Positions 1 to 12,789 are shown, counted from the stretch's first letter. The stretch: 64,000 nt of DNA from Dioscorea cayenensis subsp. rotundata (GCF_009730915.1 NC_052488.1:18966305-19030304), one strand, 5' to 3'. Notes: generated by a model from the sequence alone, not told the origin. Program-made: numbers and translations.

Positions 1-1279
1 GACAAGTTGGATGAACCTAAACAGATACATAACCAAGATTGAAGCTCACTCTAATTTAGGCAAATACAACCTAGATCCTATCTAGGGCGCACAAGATCAA
101 ATCAGACCCAATTAATTTGCCAAGTTAAATCCTCCCTTAAAGGTTTTAGATGAGATAATTGGGTCTAAATCACTCTCAAAGCTGGCTAGCTACAATTTCC
201 AGTTCTCCTAGGCTTGTTTCAACTTCAAAAGTAACCTAACAATTTTTATTGAGCCAAATAATGGCCCATTGCTATCTTCACTCATTGTTAGACAAAATCT
301 AATATAAATGTCAATCTGTTACTAAGGATTATGTGTGATTATTCAAAACCCCCTCTATTCAACGATATTCCCCTGAGTATAAGTGGCATTATTTCATGTG
401 ATCATAGAGTCTAGTGCTTGAGAAGAATACAAACAAAATTACCTCGTATCTTAACTGCTTCTCAGATGGCTCATGCCCACAATGATCCTGAAAAGAATTA
501 TTAAAACACCCTATAAAGAAGATCCCGATAGATGACCTTATGGCAGAGGAAGCCCAGTTGAAACAATATGACCATGGAACAGATATTGTAATCCCCTCAC
601 AAGACTCCTTTTTAGATTACTTTTAGTTAAATTTTGCATTAAAGATTAATCATCTTATGCAGACCTCTCGTATTGATGAGTAAAATGCACATTCCCCCTC
701 CAAGTGGCAAAATTCACCTCTTCCATCAAAGGACATTGCTTAGGAAGCTCAACGGAGTAACCATCAGAACAAACACTCATCAAGGTGAAATGAGGAAGCA
801 GACCACCTAACTCTCCCATCTTAATCATCAAGGAAGGAAGGATCAACCAATCAAACTCCAGAAAGTATTCCCTCTACTCCTCTTATAATTTCTGATGGTA
901 TATACTTAGTCGACCCCTCACAAGAGCAATTACATAAACCGTGTCCAACAACTTGAGTCTATCCATAATGTCCCTATAAGGGTATAACAAACAGCTATTA
1001 AGGTCTGCTTTAGTTCGTTTGATCTATTCCTTGCTTTTTCTTCCCATGGGCCCTCCAGCGACACGATTATTGGGCAGAACAGTGCATTTTTTAAAGGGCA
1101 CCTAATTCTCTAAGGCACTTTATGTCTAAGACAACTTCCTCTAGCTAAGTACCTTGATCTACTGACCAAGATCTAGGCATCTTAAATCTGAGTTCTGGGA
1201 TGAGATACGAGCTAGTAAAGGATGCAATGCACTTCCTTGAGTCATCTAGGGAAATCCAATGCTATTTTCTTAGTTCTTG
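1..1279. other. No confident gene; probable decayed LINE 5' portion
   Basis: No open frame longer than about 60 codons here has a recognisable domain. Endonuclease-like LINE peptides appear just to the right on the plus strand, so this stretch is most simply the eroded 5' part of the same LINE. That is inference; I read no motif in it directly. Confidence 0.25.
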
Positions 1280-1720
1280 AGAAAAATAATGGCCCAAACT
1301 TTGAAGACATCCAATTTTCCCAAACTTTGTTTCCAACTTAAATCAACCACACCGCCTGTTTTTGGATGGAGGTTTACTTGTACTTATGGACAATCTGATC
1401 ACGTCTTAATAAAATTGGACCAATTCTTGGTTAACCATGAGTGGTTATCCCTCTATCCCAAAAGTCCACTAGTCACGCGTCCCTAAACTTGGCTCTTATG
1501 ACACACATGTTAATCTGGAGTCTAGTAGCCATGCCTTCACACCTCACCTTTCAGGTTTGAGCTATCCAAGTGCGCATATGAAGGTTTCTAAGAGCTTATT
1601 CGGGTATGGTGGAAAAAGCTTCAACTGAAAGACTATAAAGCTTTTGTCATATCCAAGAAATTATCCCATCTATGGGAAAAGTTATATCACTAATCTATGT
1701 CTAGCTTGGGTTATATTAAG

Positions 1721-4045
1721 TGTCATTCCCCGAGCCCGACGTGGAGAACCCAGAAGGCGGATAAATGGTCACACACCCACTCGGTTGAAACCCAGTAGGC
1801 ATACAAAGCCTCACCACCCAAACAGAGTAGAAAACACAATATATAAAATAGACAAATAGCAAAAACACAGTCTTGACAACTAGGAGTTTAGGATTTTGAT
1901 ACAAGCCAAGTCCAATACATGGACAAACTACAACAAGTGATAAGACACCCACCACCCAAAAAGGGAAATGTGCTACTCGATGACCCGGCTAAGATGACCC
2001 TTGCAAGACCTTACTTATGATCTGAAAGAGATAATCAACGACTTAATGAGCTTCAAAAAGCCCAGTAAGTAATCCACTAAAATCTAAATATTGATTAACA
2101 GAGTTCAGGAATTTAAAATAACATCATTTTGCAAAAACCTATACCATGTACATATATGTACAAAAAACTGAATCTCAATTCCAAAACATCAAGAAAATCC
2201 AATATTGGCATCCATAAACATTTAGCAAAATACAGATTCAAAGCAAAGAGATTTTTCAATCATTTAAGTGTCTTCAATTTATTACGGCCATTTGTTTTAC
2301 CGCGGTGGCACCCGAGTTAGAATGTTAGAATCCATTTGTTTTACCTCGGTGGCCTAAGTCAAAAATTTAAAACCGCTATTATTTCGCTGACGACGCAGTG
2401 TGAAACTATAGTCTCAGTCACAGAGTTCATGTCGACATGGTCAATATTGACCTCTATTTACTAGGTTAGAACATGAGACTAATCTAGTAATAACAAGAGT
2501 TTTGCAAGATCAACTTTTCAAGGCATTAACCCAAATTTATGAAATAAATAAATAATAAATCATAGAAACTTTACAGTAGATCAATGCTAATATAGTTGTG
2601 TAACATTAATCATGCACTCACTAAAATAGTTTAACAAATAAACAATTAACTAATCATGTTTGTGAAAAATTTAACAAATAAACAATTTGCTGAAAACATG
2701 CTTTTGAAATAGTTTAACAAATAACCAAGTAACTAAAACCATACTTTTGAAATAGTTAACAATAAACCAATTAACTAAAACCATGACAAATAATCAATTA
2801 GCTAAACCATACTGCTAATGTGTAAACAATTTAACAATTGCTACAGAATTTAGTTTACTCAACCATCAATCCACTAACTTCTTCAAAATATACAGTTAAC
2901 ACTTTACATTCAATAGAATATGTATCAGCTGCAGGCAACACCTTTTTCATAGATATATATATATATATATAACATATAACATATATGTATATATAAATAC
3001 TATTCATAAAAGCAAGAAGACTGAGAATAGAAAAATTAATAATTAAGTAAATAAATCATACCAATGCTTTTGAAATTGTTTAAGAGGATAACGATTAGTT
3101 AATGATTAAATATAAGATTAACTAGTACTATAAAAATCAAGAGTGATGACGAAGTAGTTTGGCCGACAATCAATTCACAAATTCTATAATGAAGCATTCA
3201 GTTAAACTTATATCCCACATGATAAGCTCCAACAATAACACTCTTTATGTGTAATATATATATATATATATAGGCATAATCCATGGAAACCAACAGGAAT
3301 GAAAAAGATAATGATGGTGATGATCAAAATAGATTTCAAAATCTTAGCTCATAATGCTGACATATATATATATATATATATATATATTAGACTTGACAAG
3401 CCAATGAAGAAAATCTAGCATGATCATCAAAAGTGAAGGCATACCTAGCAACAAAGTCTCCAAGGGCATTTCAACACGCACCTTGCGTACATGATCAAAG
3501 ACCAAGTGTTAGCATCACTTGGCAAACAACCATACTAAGAAAAATAGAAACATTCCTAATAACAAATAAGAAAAAAATATCGGGCAAGCAAGGAGTTCTA
3601 AAGCTAGCATTTCTATAACCACACTAGATCCACAACCAAGACAATCATCTCAAGGGCAACACATCAAAGCATAAGGGACAAAGATTTAGGAGAAAGCAAG
3701 TTAAGAGCTTGCTTACTAATTAGCAGTAGTTATTAAACCACTCCACTCTTGAGCTTTCTCTCCAACCTCCAACCAACCAAGCTTTTCCAAGTTGTAGCAA
3801 AATGAAGAAGAAGAAGAAAAAGAGAAACCTTGGCCTCTTTAAAGTTTGGGCCTTCTAACATCTCCATGCCAAGGAGTGGCTTCCGGTGTGGCCAAAGGAG
3901 AGAGAGAGCATGGTTGTGGACAAGTGAAGTTCAACTAGGTCATGGGGAAAGATGGGGGTTTTTTCTACAGTGGAGGCGGAGCAAGGTAGGGAGAAAAAAA
4001 AAACAAAGCATGGTCGACCATGATTTGACCGGTGTGGGGCTCACA
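1721..4045. mobile_element. Solo LTR, Ty3/gypsy-like, inserted in LINE-A
   Basis: Starts TGTCATTCCCCG and ends CTCACA, so it has the TG...CA termini of an LTR and no coding capacity over 2.3 kb. It interrupts the LINE reading frame, which resumes at about 4046. The internal texture (C-rich first 100 bp, AT-rich middle, GA/CT-rich end) resembles long chromovirus LTRs of the Tekay/Del kind; that is an impression, not a match. The putative target duplication is poor: TTAAG before and TTAGT after, 3 of 5. It contains (TA)n runs near 2953, 3255 and 3362. A short plus-strand ORF at 3830-4075 is not recognisable as a gene and crosses the LTR/LINE junction. Confidence 0.5.
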
Positions 4046-4162
4046 TTAGTTAAAGAAATTATTCATCATCCATGAGCTAGAGGACTTAGACATCGCACAG
4101 GAATTCAGGAACCTCAATGCCAAGGAGATAGTCTATGAACTTGATTTGCAATCGGCCTTGGG

Positions 4163-4907
4163 CTATGAAGTATGGACATGGATAAGATGACGCAACTCGA
4201 CATGACATAGACATAACGACACAACAATTTTTGAAAATTAAGGGCACAACATGGTCCAGGAAACAACAAAAAAATATTATATATGTTGTTATATAAAATA
4301 TTCGTTATAAGTGCAAATAATTATATTTTCTATTCAAATATAAGTAACCTTGGGAGATAAGGCCATGAAAATGGACCCATTGGAATAAAAAATGCATGTG
4401 CTATAAGTATAAACAATCAACAGGTCAAGATTCATTTGGAACATAAGCCCTATATCTAAAAGTAGGCCACCTTCCTTGAAGGAAAGGAACTCTAGCAACA
4501 GCCTCCCTCATCTCACGCAAGCACCTTCCTTCTTTTCTCCACCTCTCAGCACCTTCCCCCCTCATTTCTTCTTATCCTTCGGCAAGCCCAATTTTAGCAG
4601 ACCACAACCTCAACCTCCACAAACCGAAGGTCTAGCTAAACACCCCAACTTCCTTGACGTTCTTACTTCTCTGATCCATTGCTAGGTGAAACTCTACCAC
4701 CGGAACCCACTTCAGCCCTGTCCTAACCATGTCAAGGTCATATCCAAAGGTGTCCATTTTATTTTATTTTATTTTATTTTGTTTTGTTTTGTTATATTGT
4801 GTCAAAGAGCATTGAACACCATGCCCAGTTGTGTGTACAATGTATCCTTGTCAGACACCGGCATAAGACCGGTATGTTGAGAATATTGGCACATCCATGC
4901 TTCATAG
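4163..4907. mobile_element. Non-autonomous TIR element (hAT-like MITE) inserted in LINE-A
   Basis: 745 bp bounded by inverted ends: left CTATGAAGTATGGACATG, right (reverse complement) CTATGAAGCATGGATGTG. The flanking 8 bp are GCCTTGGG (4155-4162) and GCCTTGAG (4908-4915), a 7/8 target-site duplication. An 8 bp duplication is the hAT signature. Reading LINE-A across the element with one copy of the duplication removed keeps the coding frame ('LDLQSAL' into 'LLHQEAYW'), an independent check of the borders. It encodes no transposase. The interior includes a (TTTTA)n-like run near 4760 and short subterminal repeats of the 'gacatgacatagaca' type. Confidence 0.75.
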
Positions 4908-5794
4908 GCCTTGAGTGTCCTACTACATCAAGAAGCGTATTGGAAGCAATGCTCAGGAATGACTTGTATGAAGGAAGGTGATGCAAATACTAAATTCTTC
5001 AATAATGTAATTTACAAACGTTGGAACCGAGATGTCATAGCAAAGGATGAAATCAATAAAGAAAAAAATCTTCATCATTTTTTCACTCGCATTTTGGTTC
5101 CAAGCACCAATATCAGTTCCAATTTGAGTGGTCTGTTACTTGGTTTTAAACCCAGAATTAATCTATCTCGATTAAAAGCTCTTTTTACTCTGAAAAATCA
5201 AAACTGCTATTCTTAAGCTGGGAGTAGAAAAACCACCCTTGACGGATTCCCAATCTTTTTCAAAAATATTGTTTAATTGTGTGTGATGACCTTGTCAAGC
5301 TTTGTGAAGACTTTCATATTGATAGTGTCAACTAAGAGAAAATTAACTCGGCAAACATTACCCTAATCACAAAGGTGGATTCTCTTATCTGTCCCTCAGA
5401 TTTCTAGCCAATCAGCCTTGTCTATTGACTCCTCAAGATTATCTCTAAAGTCTTAGCATCTTACCTTGGCAAAGTGATCAACTTCTTAATTGATTTTTGA
5501 CAATATGCCTTTATTAAGAAACAATGTATCATAAATAACAATTACCATGGTTGAAGAATTAATTTTCAACCTTCAAAAGCGCAAGATCCCAAATAATATC
5601 TTTTGGTGGATTTTACCAAAACTTTTGCTATAATGGATTGGAATTTCTTAATCGAAAAACTAACTGAGAGTAATTTTAGATTACAATGTGTAGGGTTAGT
5701 CAACTCTATTTTCTGTTTATCCAAATCTAGCATCCTTGGTAATAGTTCCCTAAATGGTTACGTGAGGTACCTTTGAGGTTTAAGGCATGGAGAT

Positions 5795-5799
<5 letters not shown>

Positions 5800-5831
<32 letters not shown>
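5800..5831. repeat. (TC)n microsatellite within LINE-A
   Basis: About 15 uninterrupted TC units directly after the degenerate RT block that ends 'GLRHGDPP'. It lies inside the LINE body and has expanded after the element died. Confidence 0.9.
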
Positions 5832-5833
<2 letters not shown>

Positions 5834-7250
5834 ATGCTCATTAAAGATGTCCTTGGTTTTCTGTTTTCACACGCTTTAACCTATGGAGTTCTGTTTTGAG
5901 ATCCCACTCAGGAGATATGGGAAAATGTCCACCTCTAGTACATTGATGTTAAGCTTATCCTGACTATTGGAGGATGTGAGGACCTGAAGATGGTCAAACT
6001 CATCCTCTACCTCTTTAAGGGAATATCAAGATTAGCTATCAATTTCTAGAAAACATATCTATACTCCACCTATCTTGGTTATACCCTGATTCCTCATTTA
6101 CCCGAACCCTACACTATTCAACAATTTTCTCCCCTTAATCTATCTTGGTGTGTGTTCACATCTCTATTAGATGCCAACCATTGTCAGGAATGATAGAAAC
6201 TAATTGTGATGATTAGATCAAGCCTCATCTTATGGAAGTCTAAACTCATTTCCTTGTGAGGTAGACTTTACCTCCCAAGTATCTATTTTTAACTTATCTA
6301 GTCGAGTAGTTAACTCAATTAATCGAATACAAAAATATTTTCTTTGGTTTAGGCCTAATCTAGATAAGCCTGGTGTTGTCTTGTAAATAGGAACTGCTTA
6401 TGTAAATCTCAAGACCAAAGTAATAAGGGAATTTTGAGTCTTATTAACTTCAACAACGCCCTTCTCAGTAGATAGCGGTGGAAAATCTCAATTTGCACAA
6501 ATTGTTGTGGCCTACAAGTTTTCCATTTCAATTACCTCCATAATAATCCTAGTTAGAACCTATTCCTCAAGAAGCTTGCTAAGAAATCTTTCTTTTATAA
6601 TGATATCGTCAAATATCTCCATGCATTTAGGGCCTATATTTCTCCAATGATAAAGGATGGCGCCCCTACATTTTTTGGTACAATTGTTGGATTTGTGGTC
6701 TTGCCCCAATGTATCTCTTGCCTAAGGCTTTCAGGATCTCACCACATCCAATGGGTACCGTAAAGATGTTTTTCTATCACTTCTGGTTACCCTCTAGGCA
6801 CTGAACCCTCTCTTTTGTAATGACATACTTAATACGTTAGAATCCTCAAGCAATAACAACTCCAAAGTTTGGCATCTCAAATGTAATAGTAGGTTCTCTG
6901 TCTACAGGTTTCTCAATAACGGTGGAAAACGTTGCCAGGATACCCCGCTCATTTGGAATGATTCATACCTTTGTAAAATTATTACTTTCAACTAGTTGGA
7001 ATGGAAAAAACAAAATTCTAACGCTTGACAATCTTACACGTAGATGCAATAGGCTCCTAACAGCTATCTGTATCACTCAGTGATTGAGTCAGTTGATTAC
7101 CTTTTTCTCTTATGACTATTTATCTTGCGAATTGGGACCTTTTTGGTTACTCTCAGGCTCAATGCATGCAACTTATGAAGGTCGTGGAGACTTGGCCCTC
7201 CTAACTCCGCTCATAAAAACCAAGGGCCTCTTATATACGGCAATTGTTTC

Positions 7251-8411
7251 GAACACTCTGACTAATTTTGTTAATTATTAAAATTATTCACATGTTTATT
7301 CTTTAGGTATCTGCATCTCCTAAAGCAAAAAGGACAAAATTAGATGATTTAATTGGCACTATGAAGAGGAGTCTTGAATTCTTGGGGTCATGTACGAGAC
7401 TTGCGAGTGATCTTAGAGAATCGTTTTCCAACCAAAGCTCCAGCTAACATTGATGTGGATGTTTGTCCACCCAAAGGAATCTCTTTTTTTTTTTAATATT
7501 TCCAAAGTGCATATGTTGTTTATTGTGTAACCTTATTATCAGTCCTAATTGTATCTCCACTATTAATGGATTTTGTGTCTTGTTTCTTTTCAGTTGCAGA
7601 ACCAAATGTGGCTAGCAGGGGCTTCAGCCACCCCTGATGCCAGTGAGACCCTCCTTGGCTACCGGAGTTTAATGGAAAATAGTGAGAAAATTCTTTCACA
7701 TGCTTACTGTTAACTCATATGTATACAGCAACACAAGTTACACATAAGAAAAGATTATGTTGGCTATTAATAAAAAACTTTTAGAACACAACTCATCATT
7801 CTTCTTGAAATTGTAATTAAATTAGACCTCATGGAGGTAATGACTGGGGAGAGGGGAGACTATTTATATTGCAGACAATTTTTTTTTTTTTTTTGCCTTA
7901 AGCCGCTCTCACGGGTGCATCCTAGTTCCGCCACCTTCTCTTTTCTCTCTCTTCTCTAGTTTTTATGTACCTCCACTACTAGTGGTCCTAATGTTTTATG
8001 TTCTTGTGTCTTCTCTTATATTATCTTTGTATTCTTTTCTGATTATCAATCGATGTGGTTTATCAATTTTTTTAAAAATTTAATAAATACATAATCTTTA
8101 GTATTTGACTGAATTTTATTTTGATAAATTTTAAATAAATCATCATAAAGTTTTAAATACCATCTAAAACAGCAAAAGTCAAGCACAAACAAGAGAAAAA
8201 AAATTAGCAACGTATTTAAAGAAACTAAAGATTGCCCTATGTTGAGGTCCAATCCACCACTTCTGTTTTGCAACCCCTCATCTATATTTCTTCTCTTGTC
8301 TGCAACACCTCATTTTTAATATTAAAGAAATACAGAAAGGTCCAGATAGCATGACATCATGACAGAGATCAGTAGTGGGCCATCAATATCAAAAAGAAAG
8401 TGAGTGTTGGG
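7251..8411. other. Spacer between LINE-A and Copia element
   Basis: No gene recognised. A segment at about 7299-7450 reads 'SPKAKRTKLDDLIG' after a pyrimidine-rich CTTTAG, which could be an exon relic, but I do not recognise it. Around 7610-7935 there is a CCACCCC/GGGGCTTCAGCC-rich left end and a right end whose reverse complement starts GTGGCGGAACTAGGATG. That end type is common in plant miniature elements, so this may be one; the inverted match is too weak to call. Confidence 0.3.
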
Positions 8412-8416
8412 AGTTG

Positions 8417-8884
8417 TGTTGGCCCAAACCATTGGCTACCAACCCCAAACCATGGCTTTTCTAAACCATTTGCTGGTTTTTTAAACCATGGCTTTCAATT
8501 CTATGTGCACCCATCAACAATGGTGGTTTTGGTTGGCCTATAAATATGTGAGGTTCTCATTCCATCCTCACACAACCAAGTGATGAAGAAAAGTGAGAGT
8601 GAGAAAATTAGAGAGAAAAAAAGAAAAAGTGAGAAGAGTGAGAAAATATTGAGAGAGTTAGTCTATTTCCTAGTATAAGAGAGAGTACTGGTTTTCTCCT
8701 TATTATTAGAGAGTTTGTAACTCCTGAAAATTTCTCACTAAGTAAATTCTTCTATCCTTGCCTGTGGTTTTTATCATAATTATTTAGAGATTTCCACGTA
8801 ATATCTTTGTGTCCTTTATTTTTCAGCATTATTATTATTTATTTTGCTACAGTACTGCCATATTCAGTCCTACATTCTATAACA
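8417..8884 (+). repeat. 5' LTR of the 8.4-13.5 kb Copia element
   Basis: Begins TGTTGGCCCAAACC and ends CATTCTATAACA. It contains a TATA box (TATAAATA at about 8539-8546) followed by a GA-rich leader. It aligns along its length with 12997-13455. The 3' copy has one extra 'GGTCCAAACCAAT'-type unit at its start, so the two LTRs differ by a short tandem duplication near the left end. An alternative start at 8405 is possible if that unit is ancestral; the TSD favours 8417. Confidence 0.88.
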
Positions 8885-8886
8885 AG

Positions 8887-8898
8887 TGGTATCATAGC
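8887..8898 (+). promoter_or_regulatory. Primer binding site (initiator Met tRNA type)
   Basis: TGGTATCATAGC lies 2 bp after the 5' LTR. It matches the usual Copia site TGGTATCAGAGC at 11 of 12 positions, the complement of the 3' end of initiator methionine tRNA, where minus-strand cDNA synthesis is primed. Confidence 0.85.
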
Positions 8899-9042
8899 TA
8901 GATTTTGATGTAATATATCTACTTATCGTATGCTTTGTGGTTGCCACTATTAGTAGATCCTCCACATCACAAAATAAGTTAGATTATTATTCACCTTTTG
9001 AAAGACTGATTACTGCTCTTCCAGCAATTTCTAATAGAAGCT

Positions 9043-9774
9043 ATGGCGGCAAAATATGATATTGAAAAATTCAGTGGGAATAATTTCTCACTGTGGAAGT
9101 TAAAGATAAAGGCAATCCTGAGGAAGGACAACTACTTGGCGGCCATCACCGAAAGGCCAACTAAGGTCAAAGATGACAAGTGGAATGAGATGGACAGGAA
9201 CGTTGTTGCCAATCTTCATCTGGCACTTGCTGATGGAGCTCTATTAAGCATAATGGAGAAGAAGACGACGAAGGAGATCTGGGATCACCTCACTAAGTTG
9301 TACGAGGCTAAGTCACTCCACAACAAAATTTTCCTTAAGAGAAGACTCTATACTTTGCGTATGGCAGAATCTTTTTTAGTGAAGGAGCACATGAACACAC
9401 TGAACTCTATATTTTCCCAACTCACATCATTGGGACATACAATAGAGTCAGGTGAATGTACGTAAATTCTACTCCAAAATCTATCATATTCATATGGTCA
9501 ACTCGTCATCAACTTAACAAACAATGTCCCTACGGACAGTCTAGTCTTTGACAACATTGCAGTTGTTGTTCTGGAAAAAGAGAGTCATCACAAGAACAAG
9601 GAAGACAAGTTAGCAAGTTCGCAATAAGCGAAGGCCTTGATGGTAACGAGAGGAAGACCAACAAAACGTGGATCTAGTGGAAGCTACAATCATGGTAGAT
9701 CAAAATCAAGGAGTAAGAAGACTTTCAATTGCTACTACTGTGGCAAGAAAAGTCACTTGAATAAGGATTGTTGA
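9043..9774 (+). pseudogene. Copia gag (nucleocapsid) relic
   Basis: The ATG at 9043 opens 140 codons starting 'MAAKYDIEKFSGNNFSLWKL', the standard Copia gag N-terminus, then 'LYTLRMAESFLVKEHMNTLN'. A TAA stops it at about 9463, but the same frame continues with gag-like sequence, has a second stop near 9625, and reaches a CCHC zinc knuckle at 9730-9771 (C-YY-C-GKKS-H-LNKD-C). The zinc ligands are intact, but the codon after the last Cys is a stop. The stops mean no full gag can be made. Confidence 0.85.
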
Positions 9775-9874
9775 AGTCTAAATAAAAGGGATTCCAATCC
9801 TCAAGGGAATGTTGTAAACACTTCAGATGATAGAGAGGTCATGGTGTGTGAAGCAACTACTACAACAGGTAAAA

Positions 9875-10960
9875 GATTTTCTCATGTATGACATCTTGAT
9901 TCAGCAGCCACTTTTCACATGACCTCCCGAAGAGAATGGGTACATCACTATGAACTTATCTCTGGAGGATCTGTGTACAGCTGCAATGATCAAGCTTTGA
10001 AGATCGTTGGCATTGGCACCATCAAACTGAAAATGTATGATGGTACGATTCGGACCATATAAGAAGTCCGACATGTGGAAGGCCTCAAGAAGAATTGTTG
10101 TCTATAGGAAAACTTGATGATCTTGGTTATAAAATTGAAATCCAGAACAAGATCATGAAGGTAATTCTAGGAGCGCTTGTATACATGAAGGTAGAGAAGA
10201 TAGCTACAAATTTATACATGCTGAAAGGAGAAACTTTGCAAGAAGGAGAAGCTTCAGTTGCCATAAGTAGTCCAAGTAAAAGATACACAATGACATGGCA
10301 CAGGAAACTCGGACACATGTCAGAGCAAGGAATGAAGATTCTTGTAGAGAGGAATTTGCTTCAAGGTCTCACAAAGGTAACTCTACCCTTTTGTGAACAC
10401 TGCATTGTGAGTAAGCAGCATCGACTGAAGTTCAACACGTCTAATTCTAAAAGCAAAGCAATTCTAGAATTGGTTCACTCTGATGTGTGGCAAGCACCAG
10501 TTGCATTCCTAGGAGGAGCAAATTACTTTATATCATTTATTGATGACTATTACAGGAGATGTTTGGTGTATCTTATCAAGAGGAAGACTAATGTGTTTCA
10601 ATTTTTCAAATTTTACAAAGTGAGAGTGGAACTTAAATGTGGCGTAAAGATCAAGTGTTTGAGTACTGATAATGGAGGAGAATACACTAACAAAGAATTT
10701 GATGAATTCTGCAAGCAATAAAGCATCAAAAGGCAGTCACTACAGCATACACTCCTCAACAAAATGGAGTGGCAGAGCGGGTGAACAAGACTCTATTGGA
10801 AAGAACAAGAGCTATGATGGGAGCTGCAGGCTTAGACAAAAAGTTCTGGGCAAAAGCTATCAGCACCGCCTGTTATGTGGTGAATCGAGCTCTATCAACT
10901 ACAATTGAGTTGAAGACATCGATGGAGATGTGAACTGGTAAGCTAGTTGATTATTCAAAC
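9875..10960 (+). pseudogene. Copia protease and integrase relic
   Basis: Protease: 'HLDSAATFHMTS' at about 9892, where the usual catalytic D-S-G reads D-S-A, directly preceded by a TGA. A one-base frame change near 10095 leads into the pre-integrase zinc finger ('HRKLGHMSEQGMKIL...CEHC', an HHCC arrangement) and the integrase core: 'LVHSDVWQAP' (first Asp) and 'LSTDNGGEYTNKEF' (second Asp). The catalytic-Glu region ('QQNGVAERVNKT') lies beyond another stop and frame change near 10721. Several disabling changes. Confidence 0.85.
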
Positions 10961-11394
10961 CTTCATATATTTGAAAGTCCTGTATATGTAATATACAATA
11001 CATAAGAAACTACAAAACTGGATCCAAAATCTAGAAAATGTCTGTTAGTAGGATATGTTGATGGTGTTAAGGGGTACCGCCTGTGGGATCCCACTGCCCA
11101 TAAGGTTGTAATCAGCAGGGATGCTATCTTCATAGAGGATAAAGAACAAGAGCAAGTAAATGGTGAAAGCACTTCAAAAGAAAGCACAGAGACTACAACA
11201 GTATAGGTAGAAAAAGAAGGTGAAGCTACACTAGAGCACAAAGTACAAGAGCTAGCTGAATCTAAAGTTCCAGAAGTTTGGCGGTTAACTCATACAAGAA
11301 AGGCACCAAGTTGGCATTCTAACTATATTATAGAGGGTAATATTGCATACCGTCTTCTAACTGAGGATGGAGATCCATTAACTCTTCAAGAAGC

Positions 11395-12789
11395 ACTGAA
11401 CAATTCAGATGCATCTCAGTGGATAGCAGCAATGGAAGAAAAAATTGAAACTCTTCATAAAAATAGGACATGGGAACTAGTGTCACTGCCACAAGGGCGA
11501 AAGCCCATTGGCAACAAATGGGTCTACAAGATCAAGCATAATAGGATGATCAAGTAGATCGTTATTGTGCTAGATTGGTGGTAAAAGGATATACTCGGAA
11601 AGAAGGTATTGACTTCAACGAAATATTTTCACCTGTGGTTCGACTCACAATAATTCGAATAGTCCTGGCGATGTGTGCTACGTTCGACTTGCAGCTTGAG
11701 CAGTTAGATGTCAAAACTGCATTTCTTTATGGAATTCTTGAAGAAGAAATTTACATGCTCCAACCAGAAGGATTTGAAGAAAAAGGTAAATAAAGCTTGG
11801 TTTGCAGGTTGAACAAGTCTCTGTACGGTCTAAAGCAGGCGTCAAGATGTTGGTATAAGAGATTTGATTCCTTCATCATGAGCCTTGGATGCAGTAGATT
11901 CAATACAGACCCTTCTGCATATGTTAAGAGGTTTGAAGAAGAAGATTTCGTCTTCTTGTTGTTATATGTTGATGACATGTTGGTATCAAGCCCCAATAAA
12001 GATTGTATGAAGGAGTTGAAAGCATAATTGGCTAGGGAGTTTGAAATGAAGGACTTAGGACCGGCAAACAAGACTCTAGCGATGCAAATTCACCGAGATA
12101 AAAATAATATGAAGATTTGGCTTTCTCAGAAGACTTATCTAAAGAAGATCTTACGACGCTTCAACATTCAAGACTGTAAGCCAATTTATACCCCATTTTC
12201 AGTTAATTTCAAGTTATCCTCAAGTATGTGTCCTAGCAGTGAAGAAGAGATGACGGAGATGTCTCGAATACTATATGCATCACCGGTGGGAAGCCTAATG
12301 TTCGCCATGATATGTACAAAACTAGACATTGCACATGTAGTACGAGTGGTAAGTCGGTATATGGCGAATCCTGGTCAAGAGCATTTGAATGTTGTTAACA
12401 GGATTCTCATATATGTAAAAGGAACCTCAGATGTTGCATTATGTTATGGGGGATCAGACTTGACTGTTAGTGGATATGTTGATGCTGATTATGCAGGTGA
12501 TTTTGATAAAAGAAAATCCACTACTGGATGTGTCACACTAGCAGAAGGAGCTGTGAGCTGGGTTTTAAAACTACAGTCAGTCGTTACTACATTAACGACA
12601 GAAGCAGAGTATTTGGCAGCTACACAAGCCAGCAAAGAAGCAGTGTGGTTGAAGATGGTGTTGGAAGAACTCGGGTACAAACAACAGAACATCACTCTAT
12701 ATTGTGACAACCAGATCACATCTTGCAAGGAATCCAGCATTTCATTCAAAGACAAAACATATCAGAGTTCAGTACCACTTCGTTCATGA
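11395..12789 (+). pseudogene. Copia reverse transcriptase and RNase H relic
   Basis: Starts 'SQWIAAMEEKIETLHKNRTW' (RT N-terminus), frameshifts near 11550, then 'DFNEIFSPVVRLTIIRIVLA' and 'LDVKTAFLYGILEEEIYMLQ'. After a stop near 11791 come 'LNKSLYGLKQASRCWYKRF' and the catalytic 'LLLYVDDMLV'. Another stop lies near 12025. RNase H follows with 'GYVDADYAGDFDKRKSTTG', 'TTEAEYLAA' and 'LYCDNQ', so its acidic residues are in place. The region is recognisable end to end but broken by at least two stops and one frameshift. Confidence 0.9.

Larger units (their letters stand above)
1280..7250 (+). mobile_element. Decayed L1-type LINE (LINE-A), split by two insertions
   Basis: A dead non-LTR retrotransposon. 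It would encode an endonuclease/reverse transcriptase used for target-primed insertion. Segment 1 (about 1280-1720) reads as the C-terminal part of an endonuclease domain, with motifs 'YGQSDHVLIKLDQFLVNHEW' and 'FRFELSKCAYEGF'. Segment 2 (4046-4162) continues it ('HELEDLDIAQEF'). Segment 3 (4908-about 7250) holds 'HQEAYWKQ' and 'EGDANTKFFN', typical of plant LINEs just before the RT, then degenerate RT blocks around 5340-6200 ('INSANITLITK', 'FTKTFAIMDWNFLIEKL', 'GLRHGDPP') and a zinc-finger-RVT-like tail around 6860-7130. Many stops and frame changes break it. The coding frame rejoins exactly across a solo LTR (1721-4045) and a TIR element (4163-4907), so both are later insertions. It resembles LINE-B at 44.2-48.9 kb. 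The 5' limit and poly(A) end are not resolved. Confidence 0.75.

Noticed and set aside
8046..8273. 75-codon minus-strand hydrophobic ORF
   Set aside because: AT-rich spacer; composition explains the hydrophobic residues and no family is recognisable.
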